Below, piece by piece: positions 51,090 through 60,477 of a stretch of 64,000 bases of DNA. Numbering within the stretch: position 1 is the stretch's first letter; the number at the start of each line of letters is the position of its first letter. Made by a program: the position numbers and the translations under genes. Under the pieces are notes generated by a model. The model was not told where the DNA came from and made no database searches. It saw nothing but the letters and a program-made list of their open reading frames with translations. Source of the DNA: Gardnerella vaginalis ATCC 14018 = JCM 11026 (GTDB lineage: Bacteria > Actinomycetota > Actinomycetes > Actinomycetales > Bifidobacteriaceae); NCBI RefSeq assembly GCF_001042655.1, contig NZ_AP012332.1:868001-932000 (forward strand). Reading direction: 5' to 3'.

Positions 51090-51815
51090 TTAAGACTTAA
51101 ACAAAGCATAATATACTTCGTTTAGCGTGCTTAAATCATGACCTTTCCTAGCTCCTGCAGAAAAGAACCTACGTCTTTTTACATTATCTTCTAGGCTTTT
51201 GAGTTTTAACGATAACTTTCTGCCTAATTCCCATGCAGCTTCTTCAAAAACACCGTCTTCTCTAGCTTCTTGCAATGTTGAACAGACCACAGTGGAAGAA
51301 ACGCCCTTTTTTTGTAGCTCAAGGCGAGTCGCACGTTCTCCCAACAATCTAGATACACATGAGCGTATAACGGATCTAGCATATTGTTCATCGTCAACCA
51401 AATATAATTCTTCCAAACGAATTATTACGGATTCAACAATATTCTCTTTGTAACCCTTATTTATGAGCCTATTCTTTAAATCATCGGAAGATCTAGCTGA
51501 ATAATCTAGCATTCGTAAAGCAGATTCTCTACAATCGTCGAAATCAGAGGCTTTTTTGGCATCTACTTTTTTAGCAGCTTTTCTACTATTAAATGAATTA
51601 TACTTCTTAAAAGCGTAAGAAGAGTTTTCTTCACAATAATCTTCATGATTATTATCTAAGCTATCAAATGACGTATCATAAGCATCACTAACGCCAACTG
51701 TTGTTAAATCACAACCATTAACTTCAGATTCTTCTGCTTTTTCACACTCATTTTCTGCAGAATAATAAGAATCAACAGGTTTATGATTGCGAAGAAAACT
51801 CTCTACACTAATCAT
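51090..51815 (-). CDS. recX: RecA regulator RecX
   Basis: Modulates RecA filaments. The RecX core (about 100-241) is three-helix repeats, seen in ALRMLDYSARSSDDLKNRLINKG and YLVDDEQYARSVI. The first 95 residues are an acidic, low-complexity extension not found in short RecX proteins. It follows recA after 86 bases, the usual order, probably as one transcript. Confidence 0.88.
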   Translation of the reverse strand: MISVESFLRNHKPVDSYYSAENECEKAEESEVNGCDLTTVGVSDAYDTSFDSLDNNHEDYCEENSSYAFKKYNSFNSRKAAKKVDAKKASDFDDCRESALRMLDYSARSSDDLKNRLINKGYKENIVESVIIRLEELYLVDDEQYARSVIRSCVSRLLGERATRLELQKKGVSSTVVCSTLQEAREDGVFEEAAWELGRKLSLKLKSLEDNVKRRRFFSAGARKGHDLSTLNEVYYALFKS

Positions 51816-51901
51816 CTTCTATTCTTTTCACTGAATCTCAGCCAATATGATGTGAATCAGCTAAACTCAACTTTGTTTTAATAATTTTATTTAATATAGT
51901 T

Positions 51902-53056
51902 TTATTTGACATCACTGCCTTTTGAAGTGTTTGTTTTACTATCAGCACTTGAAGATGATACTGACTGAGAATTGTCATCTTCATCTTCTACCTCAACGAA
52001 TTGATCTTCTGGCTTCATTAGCCCAAACGCTACTTTTACTTTATCGCTAATCTCTTCTGTAATAGCAGGATTATCTTTAAGGAATTGGCGAACGTTCTCC
52101 CTACCTTGCCCAAGTTGTTCACCTTCGTAAGTGAACCAAGAACCAGATTTTTTAATAACATCGCACTGTACAGCCATATCGATTACAGAACCTTCAGTTG
52201 ATATTCCTTCTCCGTAAAGAACATCAAACTCTGCTGTTTTAAAAGGCGGAGCCATTTTATTCTTTACAATCTTTACCTTAGTACGATTTCCAACAGCCTC
52301 TTCACCATTTTTGATAGTAGAAACTCGTCTAATATCCATTCGAACAGATGAATAGAATTTAAGAGCTTTACCACCAGTAGTTGTTTCTGGATTACCGAAG
52401 AATACACCAATTTTTTCACGAAGCTGATTAATAAATATTGCTGTCGTTCCAGCTTGAGACAATGCACCAGTCATTTTTCTTAAAGCTTGGCTCATTAAGC
52501 GCGCTTGTAAACCAACATGGCTATCTCCCATGTCTCCATCAATTTCCGCTTTTGGAACAAGAGCTGCTACAGAATCAACTACTATAACATCTAAAGCACC
52601 AGAACGAATTAGCATGTCGGCAATCTCTAATGCTTGTTCACCATTATCTGGCTGAGAAACAATAAGAGAATCTGTGTCAACACCCAATTTACGCGCATAA
52701 ACTGGATCTAAAGCATGCTCAGCATCAATAAATGCAGCAATACCACCATTCTTTTGAGCATTAGCAACAATATGCAAAGCTAATGTTGTTTTACCAGAAG
52801 ATTCAGGACCATAAACTTCCACAATACGCCCACGAGGAACGCCACCAATCCCTAGAGCCATATCTAGAGCTATTGAGCCAGTAGGGATAACCTCCACGTC
52901 TTGTAGTGGCTTATCACCCAATCGCATTGCGGAACCTTTACCATATTGTTTTTCAACATTGGCAAGAGCTGTTTCCAACGCTGCTTTTCTACGAGGATCT
53001 GCCTTGTCGGCATCAATAAGACGATCCACTGCACCTTTTTTTGCTTGTTGTGCCAT
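51902..53056 (-). CDS. recA: Recombinase RecA
   Basis: DNA strand-exchange ATPase and SOS co-protease. Walker [12 protein letters not shown], Walker [11 protein letters not shown], the L1/L2 loops and [22 protein letters not shown] are all intact; no intein. C-terminal tail is Asp/Glu/Ser-rich. AGGAGT precedes the ATG. The leader is about 140 bases from the inferred start point. Confidence 0.97.
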   Translation of the reverse strand: MAQQAKKGAVDRLIDADKADPRRKAALETALANVEKQYGKGSAMRLGDKPLQDVEVIPTGSIALDMALGIGGVPRGRIVEVYGPESSGKTTLALHIVANAQKNGGIAAFIDAEHALDPVYARKLGVDTDSLIVSQPDNGEQALEIADMLIRSGALDVIVVDSVAALVPKAEIDGDMGDSHVGLQARLMSQALRKMTGALSQAGTTAIFINQLREKIGVFFGNPETTTGGKALKFYSSVRMDIRRVSTIKNGEEAVGNRTKVKIVKNKMAPPFKTAEFDVLYGEGISTEGSVIDMAVQCDVIKKSGSWFTYEGEQLGQGRENVRQFLKDNPAITEEISDKVKVAFGLMKPEDQFVEVEDEDDNSQSVSSSSADSKTNTSKGSDVK

Positions 53057-53204
53057 ATCTGCTACTCCTTTCGCATGCCGATGTATTGATTGACGTTAAT
53101 GCAATACATAATGACTATGCAAGCGTTTTAGAGCAATGTGGTTAAAGGTTTTACTCAATAACACAATAGGCACTTATCACGCTGCAAGAAGCCCAACAAT
53201 TGAC

Positions 53205-53233
53205 ATTATACACCATAAACGAACATTTGTTCG
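53205..53233 (-). promoter_or_regulatory. recA promoter with SOS (LexA) box
   Basis: A perfect TATAAT (plus 53205-53210) stands 9 bases downstream of CGAACATTTGTTCG (53220-53233), a 14-base perfect palindrome containing GAAC-N4-GTTC. The box covers the spacer and -35 region, so LexA bound there would block RNA polymerase. Confidence 0.75.
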
Positions 53234-53268
53234 ACAAGTGTGTTGACTTGAAATTCCAACGAAAATAT

Positions 53269-53502
53269 CTATTTTGCAGGCATTGGTGGAGCATTATGAT
53301 CTTTACCCCACCTCTTACTATCAGGAATATTCATGTGATCACATAAAACATTCCAGACAATTCTTGGCTCTACTCCAGCATCAATCGCCTCACGAGCACT
53401 CATACCATTAAGTTTTTGCAGCTCCTGATCTTTTGCGATACTCCTGCCAAACTCCCTGCCAAATACCTCTTCAAGAAGCTCCCAGAATTCACGCTCGCGC
53501 AT
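53269..53502 (-). CDS. DUF3046 small protein
   Basis: A 77-residue protein of an actinobacterial family found beside recA. Family pattern: EFWELLEEVFGREFG, a LNGMSAREAIDAGVEPRIVW block and VPD-like tail. Function unknown. The ATG at 53502 is preferred (GGA 8 bases upstream); a second at 53520 is possible. It overlaps the 3' end of the cinA gene by 14 bases. Confidence 0.8.
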   Translation of the reverse strand: MREREFWELLEEVFGREFGRSIAKDQELQKLNGMSAREAIDAGVEPRIVWNVLCDHMNIPDSKRWGKDHNAPPMPAK

Positions 53503-54205
53503 CAAAAATCCAATCTTCAAAAATTATGGAATGCAGAATTTTTATTAACGCATAAACGACACCGTTTCGAACTTCTTCACGATTACCAGAAATATCTAAT
53601 TGAACAGAAATCAACAATCCTAAATCACAAGAATAAAAATCACATTTCTCCAAGGAGAAATTACTAATTTTCCCACACTTACAATCAAAAACGCAATTTT
53701 TTATTCTATTAAACTTGCAAAAAATCGCATCAGAGTCAAGCGAATAGCAAGATTTATCTGTAACAGTTGGAACAAAAACACCAATATACGCCAACCCAGC
53801 TGGCTTACCAGCATCAGAGCCAGGTCCAGCAACACCAGTAGTTGACAATCCAATAATAGGAAAATCAGGATTGTCAACATCTTTTTGTTGCTCAAAACGC
53901 TTATAACACCAACCAGATCCACTGTATAATCTTGCTGCACCAAACGCCATTTGCTTTGCTACTCGCGCATCTACAGCACCACACGATTTTAATAAATCGC
54001 AATCCACACCAAGTATCTTAGATTTTTCACGAATATCGTAAGTAACAGCAGATCCAAGAAAAACTCTAGAAGCGCCAGGAATCTTTACAAACGAATCTGA
54101 AAGAAGACCCCCAGTCAGAGACTCAGCACATGCGATATGCAAAGAATGTGCATCGCAAAAATCAAGAATCTCACTAGCTAAAACACTAACAGAGTCACTA
54201 CACAT
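53489..54205 (-). CDS. pncC: CinA C-terminal-type nicotinamide-nucleotide amidase with Cys-rich insertion
   Basis: CinA C-domain (PncC) family, which deamidates NMN to nicotinate mononucleotide. CAESLTGGLLS (residues 26-36), VTYDIREKSKILGV and STTGVAGPGSDAGKPAGLAY are diagnostic. After IGVFVPTV a foreign stretch (about 151-198) holds seven Cys (153, 163, 171, 175, 177, 188, 193), and the family ending resumes at DISGNREEVR. A smaller 15-residue insertion sits at 98-116. The frame stays open, so this is not a simple frameshift. Lies between pgsA and DUF3046-recA as in other actinobacteria. Confidence 0.85.
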   Translation of the reverse strand: MCSDSVSVLASEILDFCDAHSLHIACAESLTGGLLSDSFVKIPGASRVFLGSAVTYDIREKSKILGVDCDLLKSCGAVDARVAKQMAFGAARLYSGSGWCYKRFEQQKDVDNPDFPIIGLSTTGVAGPGSDAGKPAGLAYIGVFVPTVTDKSCYSLDSDAIFCKFNRIKNCVFDCKCGKISNFSLEKCDFYSCDLGLLISVQLDISGNREEVRNGVVYALIKILHSIIFEDWIFDARA

Positions 54206-54212
54206 ATCTATA

Positions 54213-54827
54213 TCAATGCTTCAAAGCGTCGTTCACATAAAGAATACCAGAGTAAGTAGCAAAACCTATTGCAATTCCAATCAAACCGTAAGCAATGGAG
54301 TAATAGCAAATCACCCAAAGTGGAATATCATTTGCGCAGAAAATAGGAACAATAGGAACGAGAAGCATTGCAATACCAATTGACTGAGAAAGTGTCTTAA
54401 ACTTTCCAGCAGAAGATGCTGCAATCACTTTACCGCCCTTATTTATAACATAGAATCGTAAAATAGTTATGCCAATTTCACGAATAACAAACAAAGCAGT
54501 AATCCACCAATATAGTTCTCCAAAAGCTGACGCAATAATAAGCGCGGAAAGCATAAGAAGCTTATCTGCTATAGGATCTAGTAATTTACCAAGCTCAGTT
54601 ACCTGATTGTATTTTCTAGCCATCCAACCATCTAATTTATCTGTAGAAGCTGCAATTACAAACAAAACAAACACTGACCAACGTATCGCAGTAGAAGTAT
54701 AACCCCAAGGACCTGCAACCAAATATAAGATTATAAATAGAATGGAAAGAATAATCCTTATGTATGTCACTACATTAGGAGCATAATCCCAACCTTCAAG
54801 TAATTTAGACTTACTGTTTTTCAACAT
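54213..54827 (-). CDS. pgsA: CDP-diacylglycerol-glycerol-3-phosphate phosphatidyltransferase
   Basis: Membrane enzyme forming phosphatidylglycerophosphate. The motif DKLDGWMARKYNQVTELGKL, then LDPIADK, is fully canonical. About five hydrophobic segments. 204 residues. Lies 7 bases upstream of cinA and 63 bases after ftsK: the ftsK-pgsA-cinA-recA order is typical for actinobacteria. Confidence 0.92.
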   Translation of the reverse strand: MLKNSKSKLLEGWDYAPNVVTYIRIILSILFIILYLVAGPWGYTSTAIRWSVFVLFVIAASTDKLDGWMARKYNQVTELGKLLDPIADKLLMLSALIIASAFGELYWWITALFVIREIGITILRFYVINKGGKVIAASSAGKFKTLSQSIGIAMLLVPIVPIFCANDIPLWVICYYSIAYGLIGIAIGFATYSGILYVNDALKH

Positions 54828-54890
54828 CTATAAATACCTCCATAAAGCTACACAAATATGGTATAGCAAACGCAAAACTTAATTCAACTT

Positions 54891-57644
54891 TTACAAAGAA
54901 TCACTTTCACCGCGAATAAATGCTAAAACTTTAGGCAAATCTTGAGGTTGCACAAGAACCTCACGTGCCTTAGATCCTTCGGATGGACCAACAACGCCAC
55001 GCGACTCAAGCAAATCCATTAACCTACCAGCTTTAGAAAAGCCAACACGCAATTTTCTTTGAAGCATCGAAGTGGATCCAAACTGAGCGCCTACTACAAG
55101 CTCTGCAGCCTGAAGCAGCTCATCCATATCGTCGCCAATATCGCTAGTTTTAAGCTTGCTTTGAGCTTGAGCATCCGCTTTTTGAGCCATTTGTTCAATA
55201 TCTTCACGATACTTTGGCTTGCGCTGAGTGCGAACATACTCCACAGCTCTGCGGATTTCAGATTCACTCACCCACGAGCCCTGCACACGCTGAGGCTTAG
55301 CAGCACCCATTGGAAGGAACAAAGCGTCACCTTGACCAATCAAAGTTTCTGCACCAACAGTATCGAGAATAACCCTGGAATCAGTTGCAGATGAAGTAGC
55401 AAAAGCCAAGCGAGAAGGAATATTTGCTTTAATCAAGCCTGTTACAACGTCAACAGATGGGCGCTGAGTAGCAAGAACCAAATGCACTCCTGCAGCTCGA
55501 GCAAGCTGAGTAATACGCTGAATAGAACTTTCCACATCGTTCTTAGCAACCATCATCAAATCAGCCATCTCGTCTACAACCACAAGCAAATACGGGTATG
55601 GAGCAACTTTTCGATTAGAACCAGCCGGAGCATGAACTTTTCCTTCACGCACAGCCTTGTTGAAATCTTTAACATGGCGGAAGCCGAAGAATTGCAAGTC
55701 GTCGTAGCGCGCGTCCATCTCTTTAACAACCCACTCGAGAGCCTGCGCAGCCTTCTTAGGATCCGTAATAATCGGTGTGAGCAAATGCGGAATGCCAGCG
55801 TATGCAGAAAGCTCTACTCTCTTAGGATCTACCAAAATCATACGAACCTGTTCAGGTGTTGCTCGCATGATAATAGAAGTGAGCATCGAGTTAATAAAAC
55901 TCGACTTACCAGATCCTGTAGCACCTGCAACAAGCAAATGCGGCATTTTATCGAGAGCTGCCGTTACGAAATGACCCTCAACATCCTTACCAACACCTGT
56001 AAGCATAGGGTTTGGATCTTGGCGCGCTTTATCAGACCTAAGAACATCTCCCAGATTTACAATCTCTCTATCTACATTCGGGATCTCAATACCAATTGCA
56101 GACTTGCCCGGAATTGGAGAGAGAATACGCACATCAGTACTTGCTACAGCATACGCAATATTCTTTTGAAGATTCGTTACCTTCTCTACTTTTACTCCAG
56201 ATCCTAACTCAACTTCATATTGAGTTACAGAAGGACCTCTTAAGAAGCCAATAACCTTCGCATCTACCTCAAATTGTTCAAAGGTAGAAGTTAAAGCTCG
56301 AATCACACGATCATTCGCTGGTGTTCTTGTTGCATGAGGCTTTCCATGAACAAGTATGTTCAAATCTGGTAGAATATAAGGTTCATCTTCATAAACATTA
56401 GAATCACTATGATTTGAATCGTATATATCTTTGCCAGCAGCGCTATCACTATTATTTTCTTGCGATGACCTATATTTATCTAATTGTTGAGCAGGCATAT
56501 TTCCCCAAGGATCAGAAGAATATTGCTCGCTGGTGCTTATAGGAGCCTTAGGGAATTCATCAATATATAATTCTGGAGATGTTTTCCAAGAATTAGAATT
56601 CGCAGAAGAACCACTTGAAGATACAGACCTAGGAGACTCACGATTATGTGATTTATCAACCGTATTTTCATAACCTTGCGATTGATTATTAAGATCACCA
56701 TCATGACTATTCGTGCGATCAGCATTATTTGATTCGAAATTACTACCGCCATCTTTTGAAGATGCACAGAGAAAAGCATCATCTCCAGCATACTCATCTA
56801 AAAGCTCATTATTACTATCTTTTTTCTTAGTTCCAAATAGTGAATTCCATAATTTAGAAATTAACGAATTATGCAAAGATCTGCGAGACTTTTCAGATTT
56901 GTCAGAATCATCATGAGTTGGCACTCCATCAGCAAATTCAAGTGTTTTATCATCATCCTTAGAATCATTATCGTATGAATCTTCCTCAGAATTATCGTCT
57001 TTACTATCTTTACTATCTTTAGAAAAAGCAGAAAATATAAACTGCGTTATGTCTGTAACATGCAATTTTAAAATCATCAAAAACGAAAAAATTGCGATAA
57101 TAACAAAAATCACTAGAGCAAAAGTCCTAGATAATCCCCAAGCTAAAGGAGAACCAAGAGAAAAACCTAATAATCCACCAGATTTTTGCAAATCTTCTAT
57201 GTGAAAATGTTGATTTTTACTAGCAAATAAAATATCTAAAATAGAACATATAGACCACAAAATAAGAACAAAACCACCTATAACACGTGGGTTACCTGAT
57301 TTTGATCCACTATTTCTCATTAGTCTAATTGCTACAGCAAATAACCAAACTGGTAAAACAATGCTCATAACTCCAAAAACTGCAGATGCTGCGAAGTGAA
57401 AAGCAACGCCTATAAAACCACTAACTCTAAACCATTCCGATGCGCAGAAAAGAATAGCAATAATAATCATTACAAAGCACAATCCATCTCTGCGGTATGC
57501 TTCGTCGTATTCTCCCACACCAAAAAGCGAACGTACTACTTTACCAACAAGTCGCGGAACAAAAAGCAGCGCGGATTCCCAAAAAGGTTCATCATAAGAT
57601 ACATTTGATGACGACTTTGATGACTTACCGCCCCTACCTGCCAT
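54891..57644 (-). CDS. ftsK: DNA translocase FtsK
   Basis: Membrane-anchored motor that pumps chromosome ends through the division septum. Starts at the ATG at 57644 (AAGGAG 7 bases upstream). About four membrane segments lie in the first 200 residues, then a Ser/Asp-rich linker (to about 420), the RecA-like motor with Walker [10 protein letters not shown] (about 572-580) and Walker [12 protein letters not shown], and the C-terminal gamma domain that reads KOPS ([11 protein letters not shown] onward). 917 residues. Confidence 0.94.
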   Translation of the reverse strand: MAGRGGKSSKSSSNVSYDEPFWESALLFVPRLVGKVVRSLFGVGEYDEAYRRDGLCFVMIIIAILFCASEWFRVSGFIGVAFHFAASAVFGVMSIVLPVWLFAVAIRLMRNSGSKSGNPRVIGGFVLILWSICSILDILFASKNQHFHIEDLQKSGGLLGFSLGSPLAWGLSRTFALVIFVIIAIFSFLMILKLHVTDITQFIFSAFSKDSKDSKDDNSEEDSYDNDSKDDDKTLEFADGVPTHDDSDKSEKSRRSLHNSLISKLWNSLFGTKKKDSNNELLDEYAGDDAFLCASSKDGGSNFESNNADRTNSHDGDLNNQSQGYENTVDKSHNRESPRSVSSSGSSANSNSWKTSPELYIDEFPKAPISTSEQYSSDPWGNMPAQQLDKYRSSQENNSDSAAGKDIYDSNHSDSNVYEDEPYILPDLNILVHGKPHATRTPANDRVIRALTSTFEQFEVDAKVIGFLRGPSVTQYEVELGSGVKVEKVTNLQKNIAYAVASTDVRILSPIPGKSAIGIEIPNVDREIVNLGDVLRSDKARQDPNPMLTGVGKDVEGHFVTAALDKMPHLLVAGATGSGKSSFINSMLTSIIMRATPEQVRMILVDPKRVELSAYAGIPHLLTPIITDPKKAAQALEWVVKEMDARYDDLQFFGFRHVKDFNKAVREGKVHAPAGSNRKVAPYPYLLVVVDEMADLMMVAKNDVESSIQRITQLARAAGVHLVLATQRPSVDVVTGLIKANIPSRLAFATSSATDSRVILDTVGAETLIGQGDALFLPMGAAKPQRVQGSWVSESEIRRAVEYVRTQRKPKYREDIEQMAQKADAQAQSKLKTSDIGDDMDELLQAAELVVGAQFGSTSMLQRKLRVGFSKAGRLMDLLESRGVVGPSEGSKAREVLVQPQDLPKVLAFIRGESDSL

Positions 57645-57805
57645 ATATAAGCTCCTTAAACATAAATTTATGAAACATAACAAATTATGCAACCCACATT
57701 ATTCTACCCCAACGTGTACTAATATACGGGCATAAACGTGTACTGATAAATTAAAAAATCTAATTGCAAAAAGAATGATACTCAAAGTAAAAAATAATCT
57801 AGCAT

Positions 57806-57834
57806 AAAAAAAAATTCGGCTGAAACCAGCCGAA
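57806..57834 (-). terminator. Terminator of tRNA-His
   Basis: TTCGGCTG and CAGCCGAA (57815-57822, 57827-57834) form an 8-bp stem with a 4-base loop, followed on the minus strand by nine T residues. Confidence 0.9.
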
Positions 57835-57838
57835 AAAA

Positions 57839-57915
57839 TGGGGTGGCTAACGCGGCTTGAACGCGCGACCTTCTGAACCACAATCAGATGCTCTACCAAC
57901 TGAGCTATAGCCACC
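57839..57915 (-). tRNA. tRNA-His (anticodon GTG)
   Basis: Cloverleaf with acceptor GTGGCTA/TAGCCAC, anticodon loop TTGTGGT (GTG) and T-loop GTTCAAGCC. The extra G(-1) is encoded at 57915 opposite discriminator C73, as expected for tRNA-His, and CCA is encoded (57839-57841). Confidence 0.95.
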
Positions 57916-58047
57916 ATTATGGCGCGAAACCCTTCGGGAATCGCACAACAGAGGAATACTATACACGATTTTTTAAATTTATGCTAGTCAATCTTCATTC
58001 GGCGCGTCGCACGACAATTCGACATTGCGTAATGTAAGAATATAGCT

Positions 58048-59385
58048 ATGAGTTTTTCGCAAAAATCAGATTCAAATAATGAATTAAATGAAAGCGTTAC
58101 AAACGAGCGAATTTTTGGTATTTTTGATTCAAAATTACATACAACAAAAGTTCTTCTTCTTGGCTCTGGAGAACTTGGTAAAGAGATTGCTATAGAGCTT
58201 ATAAGGCTTGGCATAAGAGTATGCGCGGCAGATAGCTATGCGAACGCTCCTGCAATGCAAGTAGCTCAAGAAAATCGCGTTTTAGATATGAGCGACTCTC
58301 AAGCGTTACAAGACTTAATAAACGATATAAACCCAGACATAATAATTCCTGAAATTGAAGCAATATCAACTCAAATACTAAAAAATGTTGTAAAGAGTAA
58401 GAAAATTCAGGTTGTTCCAAGCTCTGATATTACTGCGATTGCTATGGACCGTGAAGCTTTGCGAAAAATTTCACACGAAAAACTAGGATTGCCAACAACA
58501 CCATATCGATTTGCTTCTAACTATGAAGAATTAGAAAAAGGAGCAAAAATCGTAGGATATCCATGCGTCGTGAAACCAATTATGAGCTCATCTGGTCACG
58601 GTCAATCAATAGTAAAAAATCCTGAAAACCTACAAAATGCTTGGATAGAAGCACAAAATGGAAGAAGATCTAAGCATAAGAATCAGAACACGCAAAACGC
58701 TGATATATCTCGCGTAATTGTTGAAGCTTTAGCACCATTAGACTACGAGCTAACAGTACTAACTGTAAGCTCCAGCGCTGGAATAACAACATGCGAACCC
58801 ATTGCACAATTTCAAAAAAATGGCGATTACAGGCAATCATGGCAACCAGCAAATATACCAGAAAACGTTCGAATCAACGCTCAAAATATTGCTAAACGAG
58901 CCGTTGAAGGTCTATCTCAAATAGCAAGAGAAAACGGAGAAACTGGTTGGGGCGTTTATGGAGTTGAACTCTTTGTTCTTAAAAACGGTGATTTACTTTT
59001 CAACGAACTATCCCCTCGTCCGCACGATACTGGCATGGTTACAATGATTTCACAGTATTACAGCGAGTTTGCTCTGCATGTTTTAGCTATTTTGGGTGTT
59101 CCTATTACTCAAAAGCACACTGCTCTTTGCTTAAAAAATAATGAAGTCGCTTTAAGCCATGCACTTGTTGTAGAAGGTAACGGAAAAATTGGATTTGCGA
59201 ATGTAGCAAAATCATTAAACACTGAAGATTGCGCAAGATGTGATATACGCATCTTTGGAAAGCCAGAAGTTCATGGCTCAAGACGCATGGGTGTTATTTT
59301 GACAGTAGCAGACAGCGTAAGTGATGCAAAATCTTGCGCGACACGCATTGCTAGCGAATTACACACTGTAGAACTACCGTCTTAA
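58048..59385 (+). CDS. purT: Formate-dependent GAR transformylase
   Basis: Converts GAR to FGAR with formate and ATP. ATP-grasp protein: KVLLLGSGELGKEIAIE opens the N-domain, EIEAISTQIL binds substrate, PCVVKPIMSSSGHGQS is the ATP loop, and GVYGVELFV and FNELSPRPHDTGMVT carry metal ligands. 445 residues, with 30 extra at the N-terminus. No clear ribosome site before the ATG. It replaces the folate-dependent PurN, absent from the purH neighbourhood here. Confidence 0.93.
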   Translation: MSFSQKSDSNNELNESVTNERIFGIFDSKLHTTKVLLLGSGELGKEIAIELIRLGIRVCAADSYANAPAMQVAQENRVLDMSDSQALQDLINDINPDIIIPEIEAISTQILKNVVKSKKIQVVPSSDITAIAMDREALRKISHEKLGLPTTPYRFASNYEELEKGAKIVGYPCVVKPIMSSSGHGQSIVKNPENLQNAWIEAQNGRRSKHKNQNTQNADISRVIVEALAPLDYELTVLTVSSSAGITTCEPIAQFQKNGDYRQSWQPANIPENVRINAQNIAKRAVEGLSQIARENGETGWGVYGVELFVLKNGDLLFNELSPRPHDTGMVTMISQYYSEFALHVLAILGVPITQKHTALCLKNNEVALSHALVVEGNGKIGFANVAKSLNTEDCARCDIRIFGKPEVHGSRRMGVILTVADSVSDAKSCATRIASELHTVELPS

Positions 59386-59450
59386 AACATCGAAAAATCA
59401 AGGTTTTTACTGGTTTAAGACATTAAAAAATTAAAAAATAATACAAAAAA

Positions 59451-59503
59451 ATTGTAGGTAACAATTGTTAGTCTGAACGTGCTGACAAGGTTGGATAAAC
59501 CTT
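59451..59503 (+). promoter_or_regulatory. Two inverted repeats upstream of purC
   Basis: ATTGT-AGGTA-ACAAT (59451-59465) and AAGGTT-GGATA-AACCTT (59487-59503) lie in the 172-base spacer before purC. Either may be an operator or leader hairpin. No match to a known purine riboswitch was seen. Confidence 0.35.
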
Positions 59504-59557
59504 CAAACAATGTTGGTTTTCGCCTACAGCCATAGATGCAACAAGAGAGGCACGTCA

Positions 59558-60340
59558 ATGGAAAAACTTGACAAGTTGTATGAAGGCAAAGCAAAGAAAT
59601 TGTATGCCACTGATAACAATAATGTGTTGTGGGTGGAATACATGAATCAGGCAACAGCTGGCAACGGTCTTAAAAAAGCTCAAATTGCTGGCAAAGGCAG
59701 CTTAAACAATCAAATAACTTCTTTACTATTCCATCTTCTTGAAGCGCGTGGCGTGAAAAGCCACTTCCTAGGGCGCATTTCTAGCACTGAGCAACTTGTA
59801 AAACGCATGAAAATGTTCCCATTAGAAATAATAATGCGAAATACTGCTGCTGGTTCTTTTGCAAAACGTTATGCTGTAAAAGAAGGCACTCCTTTAAAGA
59901 AACCATTATTGGAATTCTGCGTTAAATCCGACGAACTTGGCGATCCATTTATTAATCCTGAAGGCGTTGTAGCTCTTGGATTAGCAACCGATGAAGAGCT
60001 GGCAGAAATTACTCGTCAAGCTCATGCTGTTAATAATGCATTGCTTGATGTTTTCTCTAAGATTGACGTACAGCTTGTTGACTTCAAGATTGAAGAAGGC
60101 GTTGATTCTAAGGGAAACATTCTGCTCGCTGACGAAATAACGCCAGATACTTGCAGACTTTGGGATAAGCGCAATACGAATAATTCTGAAGTAAGCCACT
60201 TAGATAAAGATTTATTCAGACGAGATTTAGGAGATATAATTCCAGCCTACGAGGAGATATTCTCAAGGCTTAAATCTCTTGCTCAAAGCGAAAGCGTAAA
60301 CTTCGACGAAATAAATCCAAATAATTATGTTGAAGAATGA
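59558..60340 (+). CDS. purC: SAICAR synthase
   Basis: Joins CAIR and aspartate in purine synthesis. [12 protein letters not shown] opens the protein, [15 protein letters not shown] and [17 protein letters not shown] are core motifs, and [14 protein letters not shown] is the PurC signature. 260 residues. The ATG at 59558 has GAGAGG upstream. Followed by purL after 137 bases. Confidence 0.94.
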   Translation: MEKLDKLYEGKAKKLYATDNNNVLWVEYMNQATAGNGLKKAQIAGKGSLNNQITSLLFHLLEARGVKSHFLGRISSTEQLVKRMKMFPLEIIMRNTAAGSFAKRYAVKEGTPLKKPLLEFCVKSDELGDPFINPEGVVALGLATDEELAEITRQAHAVNNALLDVFSKIDVQLVDFKIEEGVDSKGNILLADEITPDTCRLWDKRNTNNSEVSHLDKDLFRRDLGDIIPAYEEIFSRLKSLAQSESVNFDEINPNNYVEE

Positions 60341-60348
60341 TTTTTAAT

Positions 60349-60378
60349 GTGGCTCGCATCTTTCGAGGTGCGAGCCAC
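60349..60378 (+). other. Hairpin between purC and purL
   Basis: GTGGCTCGCA and TGCGAGCCAC form a 10-bp perfect stem, extended inside the 10-base loop. No T tract follows, so it may be a weak terminator, attenuator or mRNA-stability element rather than a full stop. Confidence 0.45.
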
Positions 60379-60477
60379 ACGCGTTCTTAAAGCAAAACTA
60401 AACAAAATTGAAAAAGAAAACTGAAAAAACAAAACAACCAAAATAGCCAAAACGTACAATTACAAGGCAGGTTTACC

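Noticed and set aside
52092..52099. GAACGTTC inside recA as an SOS box
   Set aside because: Half-sites touch with no 4-base spacer and lie within coding sequence.
55482..56207. 241-codon open frame on the plus strand inside ftsK
   Set aside because: Antisense to the conserved FtsK motor; Arg/Ser/Asn-rich shadow translation with no ribosome site.
58031..58044. Possible promoter just before purT
   Set aside because: A TTCGAC/TATAGC pair with 17-base spacing would place the start point inside the coding region.
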